DNA of 64,000 bases from Iris pallida (Eukaryota > Streptophyta > Magnoliopsida > Asparagales > Iridaceae): the NCBI GenBank assembly GCA_029216955.1, contig JANAVB010042220.1, positions 15,124,299 to 15,188,298 of the forward strand, written 5' to 3'. The first letter of the stretch is position 1. The number at the start of each line of letters is the position of its first letter. Below the pieces are notes generated by a model. The model saw nothing but the letters and a program-made list of their open reading frames with translations, searched no databases and was not told the DNA's origin. Made by a program: the position numbers and the translations under genes. Shown here piece after piece: positions 46,414 through 59,032 of the stretch.

Positions 46414-48050
46414 GACGGACCGGTAGCAGTGGAAGGAGGCAGAAAGTACGCGGCCAATTGCTCCTACATGGACCACATCATCGTCTGTCGGGGCTGTGGG
46501 AGGAGGCGGGGGCAGTAGAAATCTCTGAACCGTCGCATGCAACAACGCCAGGGAGTCGACTCCGTATAGGCGCCCTTTTCTAAAGCCGCCGACGGTATCT
46601 ACGAATAAGTCGTCGTTGCGAGCGGCCAGAGAAGAGGACGTCCGGGCGGGTGTCATTTTGTCGACATCCTTAGCAGCAGATGGCTGAGCCCGACTAAGGG
46701 CTTCACGATACGCAACCTATCAAATGAATGTGTTTATACTATAAGTTTACCTAAGTTGTAATCTAAATCCTATGATTCCCTAAGTTATAGTCTGAATCCT
46801 AAGTTTACCTAAGTTATAGTCTGAATCCTAAGTTTACCTAAGTTATAGTTAGAAAACTTTTAACTCTAACATAAATCTTATAAACGTAAGTACTTACATC
46901 AGTCTCCTTGGCCCTCTCGTCGACGAAGCTCCCGTCCTTCCGTCTCTTATGCGTATGATGGAATACATTGTACATGGGGACTGAATCTGCCTCTTTTCCC
47001 TCCTTCACCGTCCGTTGGGTTTGTATACGAAATATTCGTAGAATATAATTAACTTCATATATTAATAATACCGAATTAGATAGTAGAATGAATTTGCAGT
47101 ATCTCACTAGATCTGCAAGCGTCGCTGCGTGGGGCCTTGATCCCCCCGTATGAAGCCCCATGGCCTGTCGGTTCGCTTTTGTTTTTTTCGATTTCTCTTT
47201 GTACACAGGAGTATCCATCTTATCCACGACCTGCTCATAATAGTCCTGCCGGATCCAATTCGACTTCGAATGCCCCGTTCGAAGGTCATGCATCGCATCT
47301 CGTATCTTCTTCTCGGCGGCGCTTCTGTAGATCCTGTGGATCGCCTCCTCGCGATGGAGGGGCCACCAGAACGTCCTCTGACATATAAATTCAATTATCA
47401 CGTAATTAAAAAATGGTTGATTAAAGAGTAACTAATAATTAACCACAAGATATATATATATATACCCTCATCTTGTCGAGCCAGACGTACTGCAAGTCTG
47501 CGAGCACCGACAAAAAATTGAGGTAGGGGCCATGGAAGTTAGCCCGGATAATGCCCCTAGAATCCTGGCAACATCCTACAGAAAAAACCTACAAAGAAGA
47601 AACGACTGGATTATTAACTTGAATAAATGAAACAAATTTAATAAATTATCTTAAATTTACTTATGATTCACCCACGGGCCATAGCTCTCGTCGGAACTCG
47701 CCCATCGACCCCTCTGGTGCCGTCGGAGGATCTGCGGGTCCGCACATGTACTCCTCAGTAACCGGATGGAACTGAGTATGGGGTACTCCGGGGCCCACCG
47801 TGCAGTAACTGTTGGATCCGCTGGCAGAACGGATTCGCTAGCGGATGGAGACGCAGGCCTCGATAAAGTTGTCGATCGACGGCAGGATGAGTTTGTGTCC
47901 GGGGTACTCTCCGGGTCGGGATCGCTAGATGGGGTCACATTTCGGGAAGTTCAAATGCGACCATGACCACCAGCACCACCACCACGACCACGACCAACAC
48001 CACCACCAGAACGACCAAGACCAGCAGCACGACGAGTGCCAGCCATCATG
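46414..48050 (-). pseudogene. Ptta/En-Spm (Transposase_24) transposase gene, several exons
   Basis: Minus-strand gene. A possible start at about 48048 gives a Gly/Arg-rich lead, and a frame at 47938-47663 follows. The next exon (47575-47466) has consensus-like acceptor ctgtag and donor gtata; it encodes HGPYLNFLSVLADLQYVWL. The following exon (47377 to about 47110) carries the family signature KSKKTKANRQAMGLHTGGS. Another, about 47010-46898, reads THKRRKDGSFVDERAKE and ends at a clean gtaagt donor. A final exon opens at 46716 after ttgatag. The copia element at 27181-46408 sits inside this last exon, whose continuation is at 27180-26941. The protein family binds subterminal repeats in En/Spm systems. 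Exon edges are read by eye. Confidence 0.75.
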
Positions 48051-49480
48051 ACCTATAAATAGAACAAATAAACATAATTAACAATATAAAAGTATAAATG
48101 AATGTAAAACTAAGCTAAATTATATATATAGCACCAGCAGGGCGACGAGTGCCGCCACGACGAAAAGGACTAGGAGTGCCATCTGCAAGAAGAAAATCAT
48201 ACAATAAGTAGATGATCGAACGACAAAAGCATGAACTGAAACAAGAATGCAGAAGTTTAAACTGAATTCACTAAGTTAGTTGTAAGTGCTTTTATGAGGT
48301 CAAACTAAATTCACGTAATTGGAAGTGTTTTTAATATACACTGATATTTAATCAATCATCGTCATCGTCTTCGTCCTCGTCCTCGGCCTTGTCTTCATCA
48401 TCATCCTCATCCTCATCCTCAGCCAAGAGTTCATAACCTACTTCGCAAGAGAAGTATCTTAATGTTCTATGTCAGATCAGTCCATCTTCAAGAGCTATAT
48501 AACATGCCATATTCGCTTGATACTAGGTCTCCAAGTGATTTCTAAGTCAAACTAGGTCAACTAGGTCAATACCTTGCTAAACTAGGTCATATCTAGGCTA
48601 TATCTAGGTTTTTAGATCCATACCTTGCCATACGAAGGTATTCTAATCTATACTAGGTCAATACCTTATGTATCTACCTATCTAGTATTCCCATAGGCTC
48701 TATGATGCAATATCCTAGACTATTTACCCAATACCCTATGTATCACTCTATACCTTAATACAAAGGTAAACCAATACCTTAACCCCAATACCTATCACTA
48801 GGGTAAAACTAATTACCTTACATATTACCTATACCTCGACATATGGGTAATAACCAAATCCATATCTCTAGGTAAACCCAAAGCCTTAATCTATTACCTA
48901 TGTTTTTTCAAGGCATTACCTACGCTAGGTACCCTGGCTTACCTTATGCATGTTGTTGTTGCTTCTTCTACACCTATTCATGTCTGTTGCTGCCCCTTTT
49001 CACTGTTGTACACCCCTCTCCCAAATCCCTATACATACATAGGAGTTCGTCCTAACTGCTGTCCTAAATAGCTGCTTTATGCTGCTGCTACTCATTACTC
49101 CTGCCTGCACAAAGCATGCCTGGGCAAGCTCCCCTATTCATGGCTGCACAAATCTGTGCACAGACATCAACATGTTGTTGTTGCTTCTTCTACACCTATT
49201 CATGTCTGTTGCTGCCCCTCTTCGCTGTTGTACACCCCTCTCCTAAATCCCTATGCATGCATAGGAGTCCGTCCTAAATGCTGTCCCAAATAGCTGTTTT
49301 ATAAGGTTGCTACTTATTACTCATACCTGCACAAAGCATGCCTGGGCAAGCTCCCCTACTGCATATTGCAGCAGGAAATCTAATTCCCTGTTGTGCAGAA
49401 AAGTAGCTACTGCTACCAATTGAGCATAATTGTATATTGCTTCCTACTGCTTACCTTCTAATTCCCTACACAGGATCACA
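48051..49480 (-). other. CACTA1 interior with acidic tract and low-complexity sequence
   Basis: No long frame. 48130-48180 resembles the Gly/Arg-rich start at 48000-48050, so an alternative or duplicated first exon is possible. 48355-48425 is an uninterrupted run of ttcgtcctc/tcatcctc triplets, Asp/Glu-rich if read on the minus strand. 48560-48930 is built from phrases like ctaggtcaatacctt. The TNP2-type transposase expected of an autonomous CACTA is not here. Confidence 0.55.
48950..49355. repeat. Direct duplication of about 185 bp in CACTA1
   Basis: tgttgttgttgcttcttctac starts both copies (about 48951 and 49171, 220 bp apart). They run in parallel to gcctgggcaagctccccta with roughly one change per ten bases. 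Confidence 0.85.
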
Positions 49481-49619
49481 TAGGAACCCCTATCTAAGCT
49501 ACAGTTGTTCTTCATATTCCTAGATAGATACTTGTACATTGCTGCCAACAATGTGGCTATCCAAGAACACAACAGGTTACCATTTAAGTTCAAAGAGCTA
49601 ATACATATCAGTGTGGCCC

Positions 49620-49860
49620 CCGCTGTCCCGATCCGAAACCCCACTAGCGACCTCCACCCCCACCACCACCGGCCCCCGCCTCCCCGATCCGAACCCCCCC
49701 AGCGACACCACCCCCACCACCGCGACCCATACCCCCACCCCCTACACCACAGCTCCCGCCGCCCCGACCACCGGGAGTGAGAGAGAGAGAGAGAGGATTA
49801 CCTGGAGAGAGAAAGAGAGTCTTTGCGGCCGGCGAGAGAGAGAGAAAATTTGGGGGAGAA
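49620..49860. repeat. GC-rich block and GA microsatellites in the CACTA1 right end
   Basis: ccccaccaccaccgg-type sequence followed by gagagagaga runs. Same order as in CACTA2 (20371-20780), so it is an element feature and not a gene; frames here are compositional. Confidence 0.7.
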
Positions 49861-50252
49861 TAAAAAGTTTTCCCCCCGTCGGTTAAATTTAAGTTAGGGC
49901 TGGATATTTAGCGACGGACTAGCGACGGATATATTCCGTCGCTAGTCCGTCGCTATACCACCCTAGCTGGCTGACATAATATCCATCGCTATGTGGTCGA
50001 TAAATTTTGTGCCAATTTTTTTAATATTTCCTGCCAACTTTTGACAATTAAACGATGGCATAGTGACGAATTCTTTATCTGTCGCTATATCTCCGACGAC
50101 TTAACGACGGATTGGCGACCTTTGCTCGCCCTTAAAATAAAAAAATTATCAACTTTTTGACGACAATCAGTCGGAACTTTGTCGGTACTCCGTCGCTAAA
50201 TTTTTGTCGCCAAATGGCTGTATTTTGGTAGTGATCGAACGTGCAAAATTGT

Positions 50253-50257
50253 GTACG
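50253..50257. repeat. Target-site duplication of solo LTR B2 (left)
   Basis: gtacg here and at 57586-57590. Confidence 0.85.
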
Positions 50258-50978
50258 TATCACGACCCGCTCTCACTTTTAGGATACGAGTATGTGGCCA
50301 AGTCTAGCCTACACCGCAGTATCGATGGTAGTATGCTGTCTATGATAACACTGGTCCACAACAATCACAACATGCACATATATCATCCGCAACTAAGCCA
50401 ACAATAATCACCAAAAATATCCAATAGTCTCAATATTATAATTATCAAATAATCTACTACAACTCAGAAAGTCTCGGGAACAAACCGGATAGAAGAAAAT
50501 AAAATAAGAAACTAAACTCTATATCTATAACTATTAACTAATACGAATCCATAAGGAAGGAATATGCTAATTTGCATCAGCGCTGGAATTGGGTATGCTA
50601 GTGACGTCAGGGTCTCCAACATACTCACCGTAGATCTTGAGAAAAATCTCGTCATCTAAAGCTGAAAAATAGTTATCCCGTCAGGATTGGAGCAAGATCA
50701 CCATAAACTATATTACACAATATAATATACATGCATGAAGAAACAAATTATAAGAAAATTAAACGAAGATAACTATAGGCATGACATTGTATGATAAGGA
50801 AATATCTTTGAGACAAGATAACAATATGAAGGTAGACTTGACATACCACTAGGACATGATAACCATATGAAAATAGACTGGACGAAAGAAGAACAATAGA
50901 CAATAGAGCAACAATAATTAAGTCACGTGTACTGTGTGTCTTAGAATAGCAACTTTCGGCATGTAGAAGGCTTGGGAT

Positions 50979-53900
50979 TGTAACACCCAGTTTCTAAAAT
51001 GAGGGTAATTTTGAAATTTTGTATTTTAATTTATTTGATCATGATATTTAAATAATAATATGATTTTTGATAATTTTTATTCATTTTAAAACTATTTAAA
51101 TCATGACTTATGATTTTGGTGTTTGACTAGTGTAACCTTAGAGATTAGCCATGTGATTAGGATGTTCAACTTATACATTTTAGCCTAGAGAGTATTTTGG
51201 TCATTTTAGGATTTATTTGAATTTATTATGATTTATGGGAATTTGTGTGAATTTAATATTAATTAAATATTGCTATGTGTTATGTTAGTCATGACTAGTT
51301 GAGACTTGTAGACTAACCTAGAACCAACCCTAGTTGGTGACCCTAGTCTAACTCTAGTTAACCTACTTTTAGTCATTAGAGATTAGTCTTAAGGTAGGAA
51401 GGATTACTTAAGTGAAACTAGTTCATGACTTATGGCTTAAGTCAATGACTTATGATTTATCAATTTTGAGACTTGTGATTAAGCCACAGGCTCATGACTT
51501 AGGCCCAAAACCAAATTAAACCCACCCATGGCAGCCAACTTAGGGTTTCCCATCCATATTTAATGCCTCCTTCATTTAGGGTTAGCCTCTCTTGGAAATA
51601 GATCTCAAGTTTAGAAAGAGGTAAGTCCCCAACCTTAGAAATTCCTAATTAATTCATTTTAGCTCCTTTTTAGTCCTAGTCTTTTGCAATAGGATCTAAT
51701 TTATGTTTATATACTAATTTTGGAGGAGCACCTCAGTTTGCATGCAATTTGGAGATTTGGAGTTGCTATTTGGAATCCCCTCTTTGAAGCTTTTCTTAAG
51801 TTTTGATACTCAATAGGTAAATCATCTAAACTCATAGTTTTTCCTAATTTCTTTGCATATAAGGTTAGATTTTAGGGTTTCCTAGCTGTCCCCAAAATTT
51901 GGGCACAATTTGTGTCCATTTCGTGTCCGTATCGGACACGTATCGAAATGGTATACTAGGTGTTTGTAGAAATGCCACATATGAATAAATTTTAATATTT
52001 TTGAAATATAATTACATGGATCTGTAGATCTTGATGTGTGTATCAATGTTTGTGAAGGTGTCCTAGTGTTTTGTGTCCTTCTGTGTCGTGTTTTTGCACG
52101 TGGACACGCAGCACGGGCCCGTAGGCCGTGTCCTACATCTCGGGGGGTATATCTCTCGACACAGGACACATCGTGTCCTAAATTTTTGTGGGATTCATGG
52201 GGCAACGTCTGCGACCATGCTTCCAAAATTTGGGAGTGCCTCGTGGTCTATGCACGGAGATATCGGTGTTGCATTGGCCGTGCGCTGTCGCTCGCGTGCG
52301 GCTGTGTGGGCGCACAGGCACCACTGACACGTGTGTCGTGTCATGTCTGTGGGACTCGTAGACCCAGTACAGTGTGTGTCAGACCTAGGGCTAACGTAGG
52401 TGAACCTCTAGACACGAGCACGTGTCATGTTGTGTCGTGTGTCACGTGTTACACGCGCGTGCACGCGTGCATGACAATTGCTCGTACACGGTCAGTGTCT
52501 GTGTTCGTGCAGCTATTTGGACACGATTCGTGTCCAATTCTTGGACACGAATGCACACCCTAGTGTCCTCACATCTATAGCATCTATTACCAACCATTGG
52601 GTTGTCGTTTTGATGTGTTTTGGGATCGAAATTTCGAATTCCCTATCATTCTCTGTTTTTACTGATACTTTCTGAATATTAATACTGAAAATTGATTTCT
52701 GATTTTAAATTTGTTTTTTTTAAACTGTTAGATGCTTCTAATTATAGGAATTAGTTCACCTACATACTAATGAGTGATTGATACGTCACTTTGATTTGTA
52801 CTAAGGCTAAGTGATCTTTGAAATGGTTTTTTGTGTTGGAGTTGGGGATTCCTGTCAACAGGTTCAGGAACTGAACCTGGAAACTAAAGTCCCTGATTTA
52901 AAACTGAATTGATCCCTTTCAATCCCTGTTAAAAACAGAATTTTGGTTTTGGTTTAGGGTTGTATATATGTAGGTATATATATATATACATAAATGTTTT
53001 GTACAATAGTATTTGAATGATACCTCAACTGATAAGTTACTTAATATGTTATTTGATATTAACTGAGTTTTCCTAAATGAAAACCTGAGAAAATCAAGCC
53101 TATTCCTGAGATTTCAATGCCGAAAACCTGAGAATGGATAAGGACTTGATGTTTGCACTGTTTTGAAAAATCAGGAACTGTCATTCACACAGGTTTCACA
53201 CACAAGCAATCTAGGAATCCTAAGAATACATATTGATTGTTTTAGCTCTATACTTTCCTATCACATGTTCTCATTTCTCTCTCACACAACTGAAATGACA
53301 AACACACATCCTCCTTAACCTGTCACTGGAATTCCTGAGACTGCACACAAACCTAAAATTCCTTTTCTTAACTGAACTGAGCATGGGATTTTGTAATTGG
53401 TTGGGGGTTATACCTGTCATTAGTTTCAAGAAATCTGAAATCTGAGAGGATGATTTCCTAATCATTTCACACATTCCACAGTAAATGACAAACACACACA
53501 CCCTCACATTTCCCTCATACACTCACACTTTTAAAAATGTCCACACACACACGCACACACACACACACATAACCCTATTACACAAACCACCATATCACAC
53601 ACAAACTGAAATCCTCTCACACATGTCACAGTCTCCGATACACACACTTTGTATACACACACTGTTTAAACTCTGAGATTTAAACTGTCCACACCATTGC
53701 CATGTTCACTACACAACCCCATATCCTATCACATACAACTCTGTGAGCACACACACACATGGGTTCCCTTTAGACACACACCCACCTCATATGTTGCCCT
53801 CTCTATGTATATATGATACATATATATGTGTGTATGTATGTCTATAAGTACATGCTAATGTCTAACCTAATGAGGATATTTAGGTGATAGTGTAAATGTA

Positions 53901-55525
53901 AAGGGATTTTCTATGTGTAATAGCTAATGTGATTAGGCACATTTCCTTGGTATGTGTGGATATCTATATACTAATATGTGAATAGTGATATATATCTATA
54001 TATAGTTTTTGACCTATATTGCTATGTTGTATTAGCTCATAGCCTAGATGGCTATGACTCTGCAAGAGCTTATGGCCCAGTGTATGGCTAGTGCCTAGAG
54101 GATTGGGCCCATAGCCTATGGTTGACCAACTTAGACTTGTTTGACCCTAGTTGACCTAGTTTAGACTTGTTAGACCTAGTTTGACCATAGTTGACTTAGT
54201 TTGACTTCTAGGGTTGACCAGAGTTGACCAAGAGTTGACTTTGGCCTAGATTGACCTAGATTCATGTAGATTGTATATTAGAACTTCATTTTACCATTCT
54301 GGACATGTTATGACTTGTGCTGTTCTAAATAGGAGCCAGACACCACTCCTCGGACAGTATTTTTATCTCGGACACTCAGATACCAGGTGAGTACATTCTC
54401 TGATCATTTCATATCCTGTTTAGAATTATTTTCCTCCTTTAAATTACTTTACTTGATACTGTCACGTTGGTCACACGGATTGGTACTATATGGATCTTTT
54501 CATGAGATGTTATCCCCCTCGGAAGCATCGGATACTGCATGTTTTGTGCGTTTCACGAATCATCACGTATCTCTATGCTTCCTATGATTCACGAATCGCT
54601 TGTGACACATGTACTCTCATGTTCACAGAGCCTTCATGAATCACCTTCACGTATCACTCATTTTATGAGCCATATGAAGTTTTACGAATCTTAACATAAC
54701 TTGAACAGATCTTTGTGTATTGATTGGGGGATGGGGGAGTAGAAATAGACATGTGAATATTATCCAAGTAGCTGTAGTCATGAATCACTCTCTTAGCTGT
54801 AGTCATGAATCTCCTATGCCATTCACATGTTTATATTTTACTCTGACTCACTAGTCACTATTAGTTCTCTATGTATAGTAGATATTACAGTTCTCTCTCT
54901 GTTTACATACTGTATTTCTTCAGTTCACGTATCTTACTTTACTGCATGATTATATTTTCTAACCTGCTATGATCTGTTGAGATGTACTGTACTCGCTCCT
55001 ATCCTGATTGGACCTGTTGAAAATATTACAGAGGATGAGGAGGAGGCCCTATGTACCACCTATTACGGAGCAGGCTTAGACGACACCTGCGACCTGGTTC
55101 CTCTGGAGGACCCAGCTGCAGTACAGGATGCTACTCTCATAGTCTAGGCTAGATATCTAGGTTTTAGTTTTCTTTCAGCATTGTTATTTGACTTTCAGTT
55201 GTTCTTCTGAGATATTGCATATATATTAGAGACTTGTATTGAGCTGGATGTTCTTGAGTTGTTATCTTAGACACTTAGATTTTCTTCCTCTTAATTGTAT
55301 TACATTGTGCTTTTGATATCTCTATCTACCTTTACTATTCTGTATCTGCCTTAGATGTGATTGAGACTGTTCTGTTATGTCACCTCCAATCAGAGTGTAT
55401 ATACTGTACATGTACCTTTATATTGTTAGATGATTGACCTAGGACAGCATTCTACCGCCGACACTGCGGCGTAGGCTAGGCGTTGTTACGTTCTCGTACC
55501 CTCACAGTGGGTGCGGGTCGTGACA
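50979..55525 (+). mobile_element. Solo LTR C, 4547 bp
   Basis: Starts TGTAACACCC and ends gggtcgtgaca with the exact 5-bp duplication gggat (50974-50978 and 55526-55530). No gag, pol or primer site occurs inside, so it is one very long LTR, probably of a Tekay/Del-type or similar Ty3 element. Inside are a GTGTCC-rich block (51900-52570), a CA-rich block (53480-53790) and a TTGAC cluster (54121-54260). Frames such as 52036-52563 arise from the GTGTCC repeats. Confidence 0.92.
53480..53790. repeat. CA-rich low-complexity block in solo LTR C
   Basis: cacacacac runs at 53493-53504, 53542-53570 and 53750-53760 lie within sequence dominated by cac and aca. Confidence 0.85.
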
Positions 55526-56596
55526 GGGATATCCGTTAGTCATACGTGTGGTGCATGATTGATATTATGCAATCAATGTATAGGTGGTCTGCATTCAATT
55601 CATTGACCACATGCTTACTTATTGTATTCCTCCGCCCGACTCACTCACAATACATGTCCATTACGATAAAATATTAGCAATACGATAAACTATAAACATG
55701 AGAGACAAGAAGTAAGACATGAACATGTATGCATACCCTAACGATTCTAACTCTCGCGGGCAATAGTAATCATGAACAACGACAACATGAATCATAAGGG
55801 AGTAATAGTGCAAAGACGACACGAAGATACATGCAGTATAAAATAAAGAAAACATATGTCATAGTGATACTTGCCTTCTCTGATAGATGATTAAGTCACA
55901 ACTCAAGATGTCGTAGTCCGATCTACCCCGTCACATAAAAAAATCACAAGTTAGATCTACGATTTCCACTCTAAATATCCTAGGAAGTGGCTAATAGGTT
56001 AACCTAATTAATTCTATTTTTAATTCTAGAATAAATCATCTAAAAATCTATTTTAACCGATTTAAATCTGAAATAAAAGCTAAACACAAATATTTGGCCA
56101 AGAATGTCACGGTTCCAAATTTGGGACTCGTGGCACATAAATCGAGATATATCATTGACTAACTAGTTAGACATTACGACCTCAAAAGTTAGAGTGCGCA
56201 ACCCAGTAGATTTCAGCACCACGAATGTACTGGAATCGATCGTCCCACAAAATTACGATTTGGTCAAAAATTATTGACATTATGTCTAACCGTGACCAAA
56301 CCGATGAATCGTTGACCAAATCTGATTTCTACGAATAAAATAAAATAATAGATGAATTACTAAATTTCTGGAAAATTTATATGTTGTAGATCTCTGTGAC
56401 AACCGACACTCAAATAATTATCCAGAAATTCACACTCAAAATTCCAGAAAACAAAATAAAGATTCGGAAATCTAACCTCGATATGCTTCTAACAAAAAAT
56501 GACATGTCAAACGGACATCTAGATTGGCAACAATCGCTCCGCGAAGTCGAGAAATCTACTAGAACTCTCCCACAAAAAGGCTGCTAGAATTCCTAG

Positions 56597-56617
56597 GTGT
56601 ATATATATATATATATA

Positions 56618-56688
<71 letters not shown>
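56597..56688. repeat. (TA)n microsatellite in solo LTR B2
   Basis: About 90 bases of TA broken once by tttta, followed by tgtagggagagagagg. Confidence 0.9.
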
Positions 56689-56690
<2 letters not shown>

Positions 56691-59027
56691 GGGAGAGAGA
56701 GGCGGTGAGCCGCGGCTAGTGGCTCAGGCTGCCACGTGGCAGAATCTGAGCGGCTCTGGCTCCAGGTCTTATGGCTGGGGTGCAGCCGGCTCGGCTCGAG
56801 TTCGAGCTCGGCCCGGCTTGGCTATCTGAGTCCGGCTCGGGCCCAGAAAATATTACACCCAGTTGTCCAATAGACTGACAGCTGGGACCCAAAGTTTGGC
56901 TGCTGGTGGCTAACACGTGGGCCACCCTGGTTGACTAGACAGGCTGACTGGGCTGCTAACTGTGTAATTAATTATTTTAATTGCAGAAATTTATTAAAAA
57001 TTTATTTTACCTCCAAATAAATCCCAGAAAAATCCTAAAAAATTCTAGAAAGTATTCCTAGGTCTCTAGAGTCTAAATAAAAAGGTTAGCCTCAAATTCA
57101 CTTCGTGTGACCCTACAGTAAATCCCAAAAGCCTATGGAAAAATAAATTCTATGGGTTCTAATTATTCAAAAATTTCCACAAATTTCAGAAAAATACTAA
57201 AAATTTATAGAAAATAGTTTTAACTATCTAGAATTTAAATAAAATATTTGATCAAAAATACCACCGTGTGACCCTACAAAAATTCTCGAAAGCTTATAAA
57301 AATAAAAATTATATAGATTAAAATAATCTAAAAATTACCAAATTTTTTAGAAATTTCAAAATAATAAAATAACCTATATAGGGCAATATAGGGACCCTAG
57401 TGACCATATGTGACCTAATATTAAAATATCTCACCTATAGGCCTAGGTACATACCATTGTGATCTCAAAATCAAAACCTATTTAACAATAATTCTAACCA
57501 CTCTATTCCTAATAGTAATAAAACAAAATAAAATAAAAATATTCTCGAAATTACATAAATAAAATTTTGAAAACCAAATGCTACAGTACGGCTCACCAAA
57601 ATTCAACTGTGGACATATGGTTGAGTTCGTACCCCCAAACCAGACCCGTAGACATATAATTTGATTACTTTAGAGATCGTAGATTTTGGCACACTTATCG
57701 GTGCAAAGTGGGTCCAACGGCGGACACCGATTTGACCTAAATTTATGATTTTGCCCCTGTGTTCTGAATTAGACATGTAGGTAGGCAACCTTAGACATTT
57801 CTTTTGTTCCAAAGACGTTGGTGATGTTAATTTCATCATCCGAGGATGTTTGCGGAAGTTGTATTTCACTGCTTCATTGATCTGACTTTTCAAGTTACTG
57901 GATATTGCCATTTTGCACACCACCTCAGGCAAGATTTCTTGACCTATTTATTGCTTATATTTCTTGCATCTTTATTACTTATTTACTGCATATTTATTGC
58001 CTGTTTATTTCTAGTTTATCCAGTTACATCTTTGTTATTGTTCATGATTTACTTACTATACTTCCAGTTATATATGATGCAAGCATTAGTCATATTTTTA
58101 TTTTCTCCTTAAATTATGCATATAGACCTAGAGTTAAGGGACTATCATTTGTTATTGCATTTTTATAAACCTTGTCACGATTATGCCACGAGATATGTGT
58201 GAGTTATGAGTACCATATAGAGGTATTGGCTGATCACCCGTGCACATGCGTTAGGACTAACTGCTAATAGATACATGTTAGAAGACTTGGCAGTTAGTAG
58301 TGGTACATGGTCATAGATATGACTAGGTAGGTGAATAGGGTAGGGAGAGCAATTCCTTAACATATGTGCCATGTATGCACTTATCCATTGTAACCTGTGA
58401 GCTCCGTCGGAGACGCAGGTAAGATTTCCACTACTGCTGCTGATTTTCTCTGACATTCTCGGAGCATTATGGACATAGGCCCCTGGTACCTAGAGAGGAG
58501 ACTATCCCAATTCCACTGTAGCCAGAGTGCCCATGCGTTGAAAGTTTGTTCTTAACTGTATATTCACCATAGATTGGTTAGGACCCTATTCCATGTATTC
58601 CTTATTTTGTTATACAGTTTATATGGCATGTTTTACCTATATCTTGTTATGTTTCTCAGAGGATCTGGCGATCTCTCCAGGTGTGTGTTTTTATGACTTT
58701 TTGTAGGAGTTCCAGCCAAGATCGTAATCTTCTTCCTCTATCGAAGATGACATGCTCTTGGACCATTTAGTTGCTTGTATTTTTTTTCTTTTTTTGTTAT
58801 TTCCCTTTCATCTAGTTTAAATGCCTAGCAGTGAATTTGTCTCCATACATCAATTTGTACAATGGCAAACTCTGATTTGATTTTATACTATTTTTATTCT
58901 TTATTTCTGTGGATGAGATTAGTGAAGTCATGGCTATTTATATACTGCAAAATACAGCTTAGGTATATTTATTATACGGCTGGCATGTACGTTCTAGTCC
59001 TACGTATTTTGGGACTGGGGCTTTACA

Positions 59028-59032
59028 CCAAA
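59028..59032. repeat. Target-site duplication of solo LTR H (right)
   Basis: ccaaa, identical to 24235-24239. It lies in an integrase codon series that resumes in frame at 24239. Confidence 0.9.

Larger units (their letters stand above)
25869..50233 (-). mobile_element. CACTA1, En/Spm transposon of about 5.1 kb net
   Basis: Left end TACTACCAAAAT at 25869 (first base of CACTA mutated) and right end attttggtagtg at 50233 form the terminal inverted repeats. atc flanks both sides (25866-25868 and 50234-50236), the 3-bp duplication typical of CACTA elements. Subterminal tagcgacgga-type motifs in both orientations fill 25890-26640 and 49905-50210. After removing the SIRE insertion (27181-46408 plus one cagta) 5132 bp remain. 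The only gene recognised is a minus-strand Ptta/En-Spm (Transposase_24) gene. The larger TNP2-type transposase is absent, so the copy would have depended on another element. Confidence 0.9.
50258..57585 (-). mobile_element. Solo LTR B2, about 2.8 kb net, interrupted by solo LTR C
   Basis: Left end tatcacgacccg and right end aaatgctaca; read on the minus strand it runs tgtagcatttgg to gggtcgtgata, matching the start and end type of LTR C. gtacg flanks it. Without C (and one gggat) 2776 bp remain: 50258-50978 and 55531-57585. It holds a (TA)n array (56600-56688) and a GC-rich block (56690-56950), like R2. On both sides the H sequence resumes in register (compare 11140-11220), confirming an insertion. 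No coding sequence. Confidence 0.82.
24240..59027 (+). mobile_element. Solo LTR H, about 3.1 kb net, split by two nested insertions
   Basis: Begins tgtaaacccc and ends ggggctttaca, flanked by the 5-bp duplication ccaaa. Removing CACTA1 (25869-50233) and solo LTR B2 (50258-57585), with one copy of each target duplication, leaves 24240-25868, 50237-50257 and 57591-59027, about 3087 bp. A TATAAATA box lies at 25196-25203. The region after it matches blocks in R1 (7740-8437) and R2 (10780-11360), and the match carries across both insertion points, which supports the reconstruction. No pol or gag sequence belongs to H, so it is a solo LTR left by recombination between two LTRs. Start and end resemble those of long-LTR chromoviruses. 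Confidence 0.88.

Noticed and set aside
52036..52563. 175-codon plus-strand frame rich in Cys, Val and Arg
   Set aside because: It results from GTGTCC-type repetition inside solo LTR C; overlapping frames are equally open.
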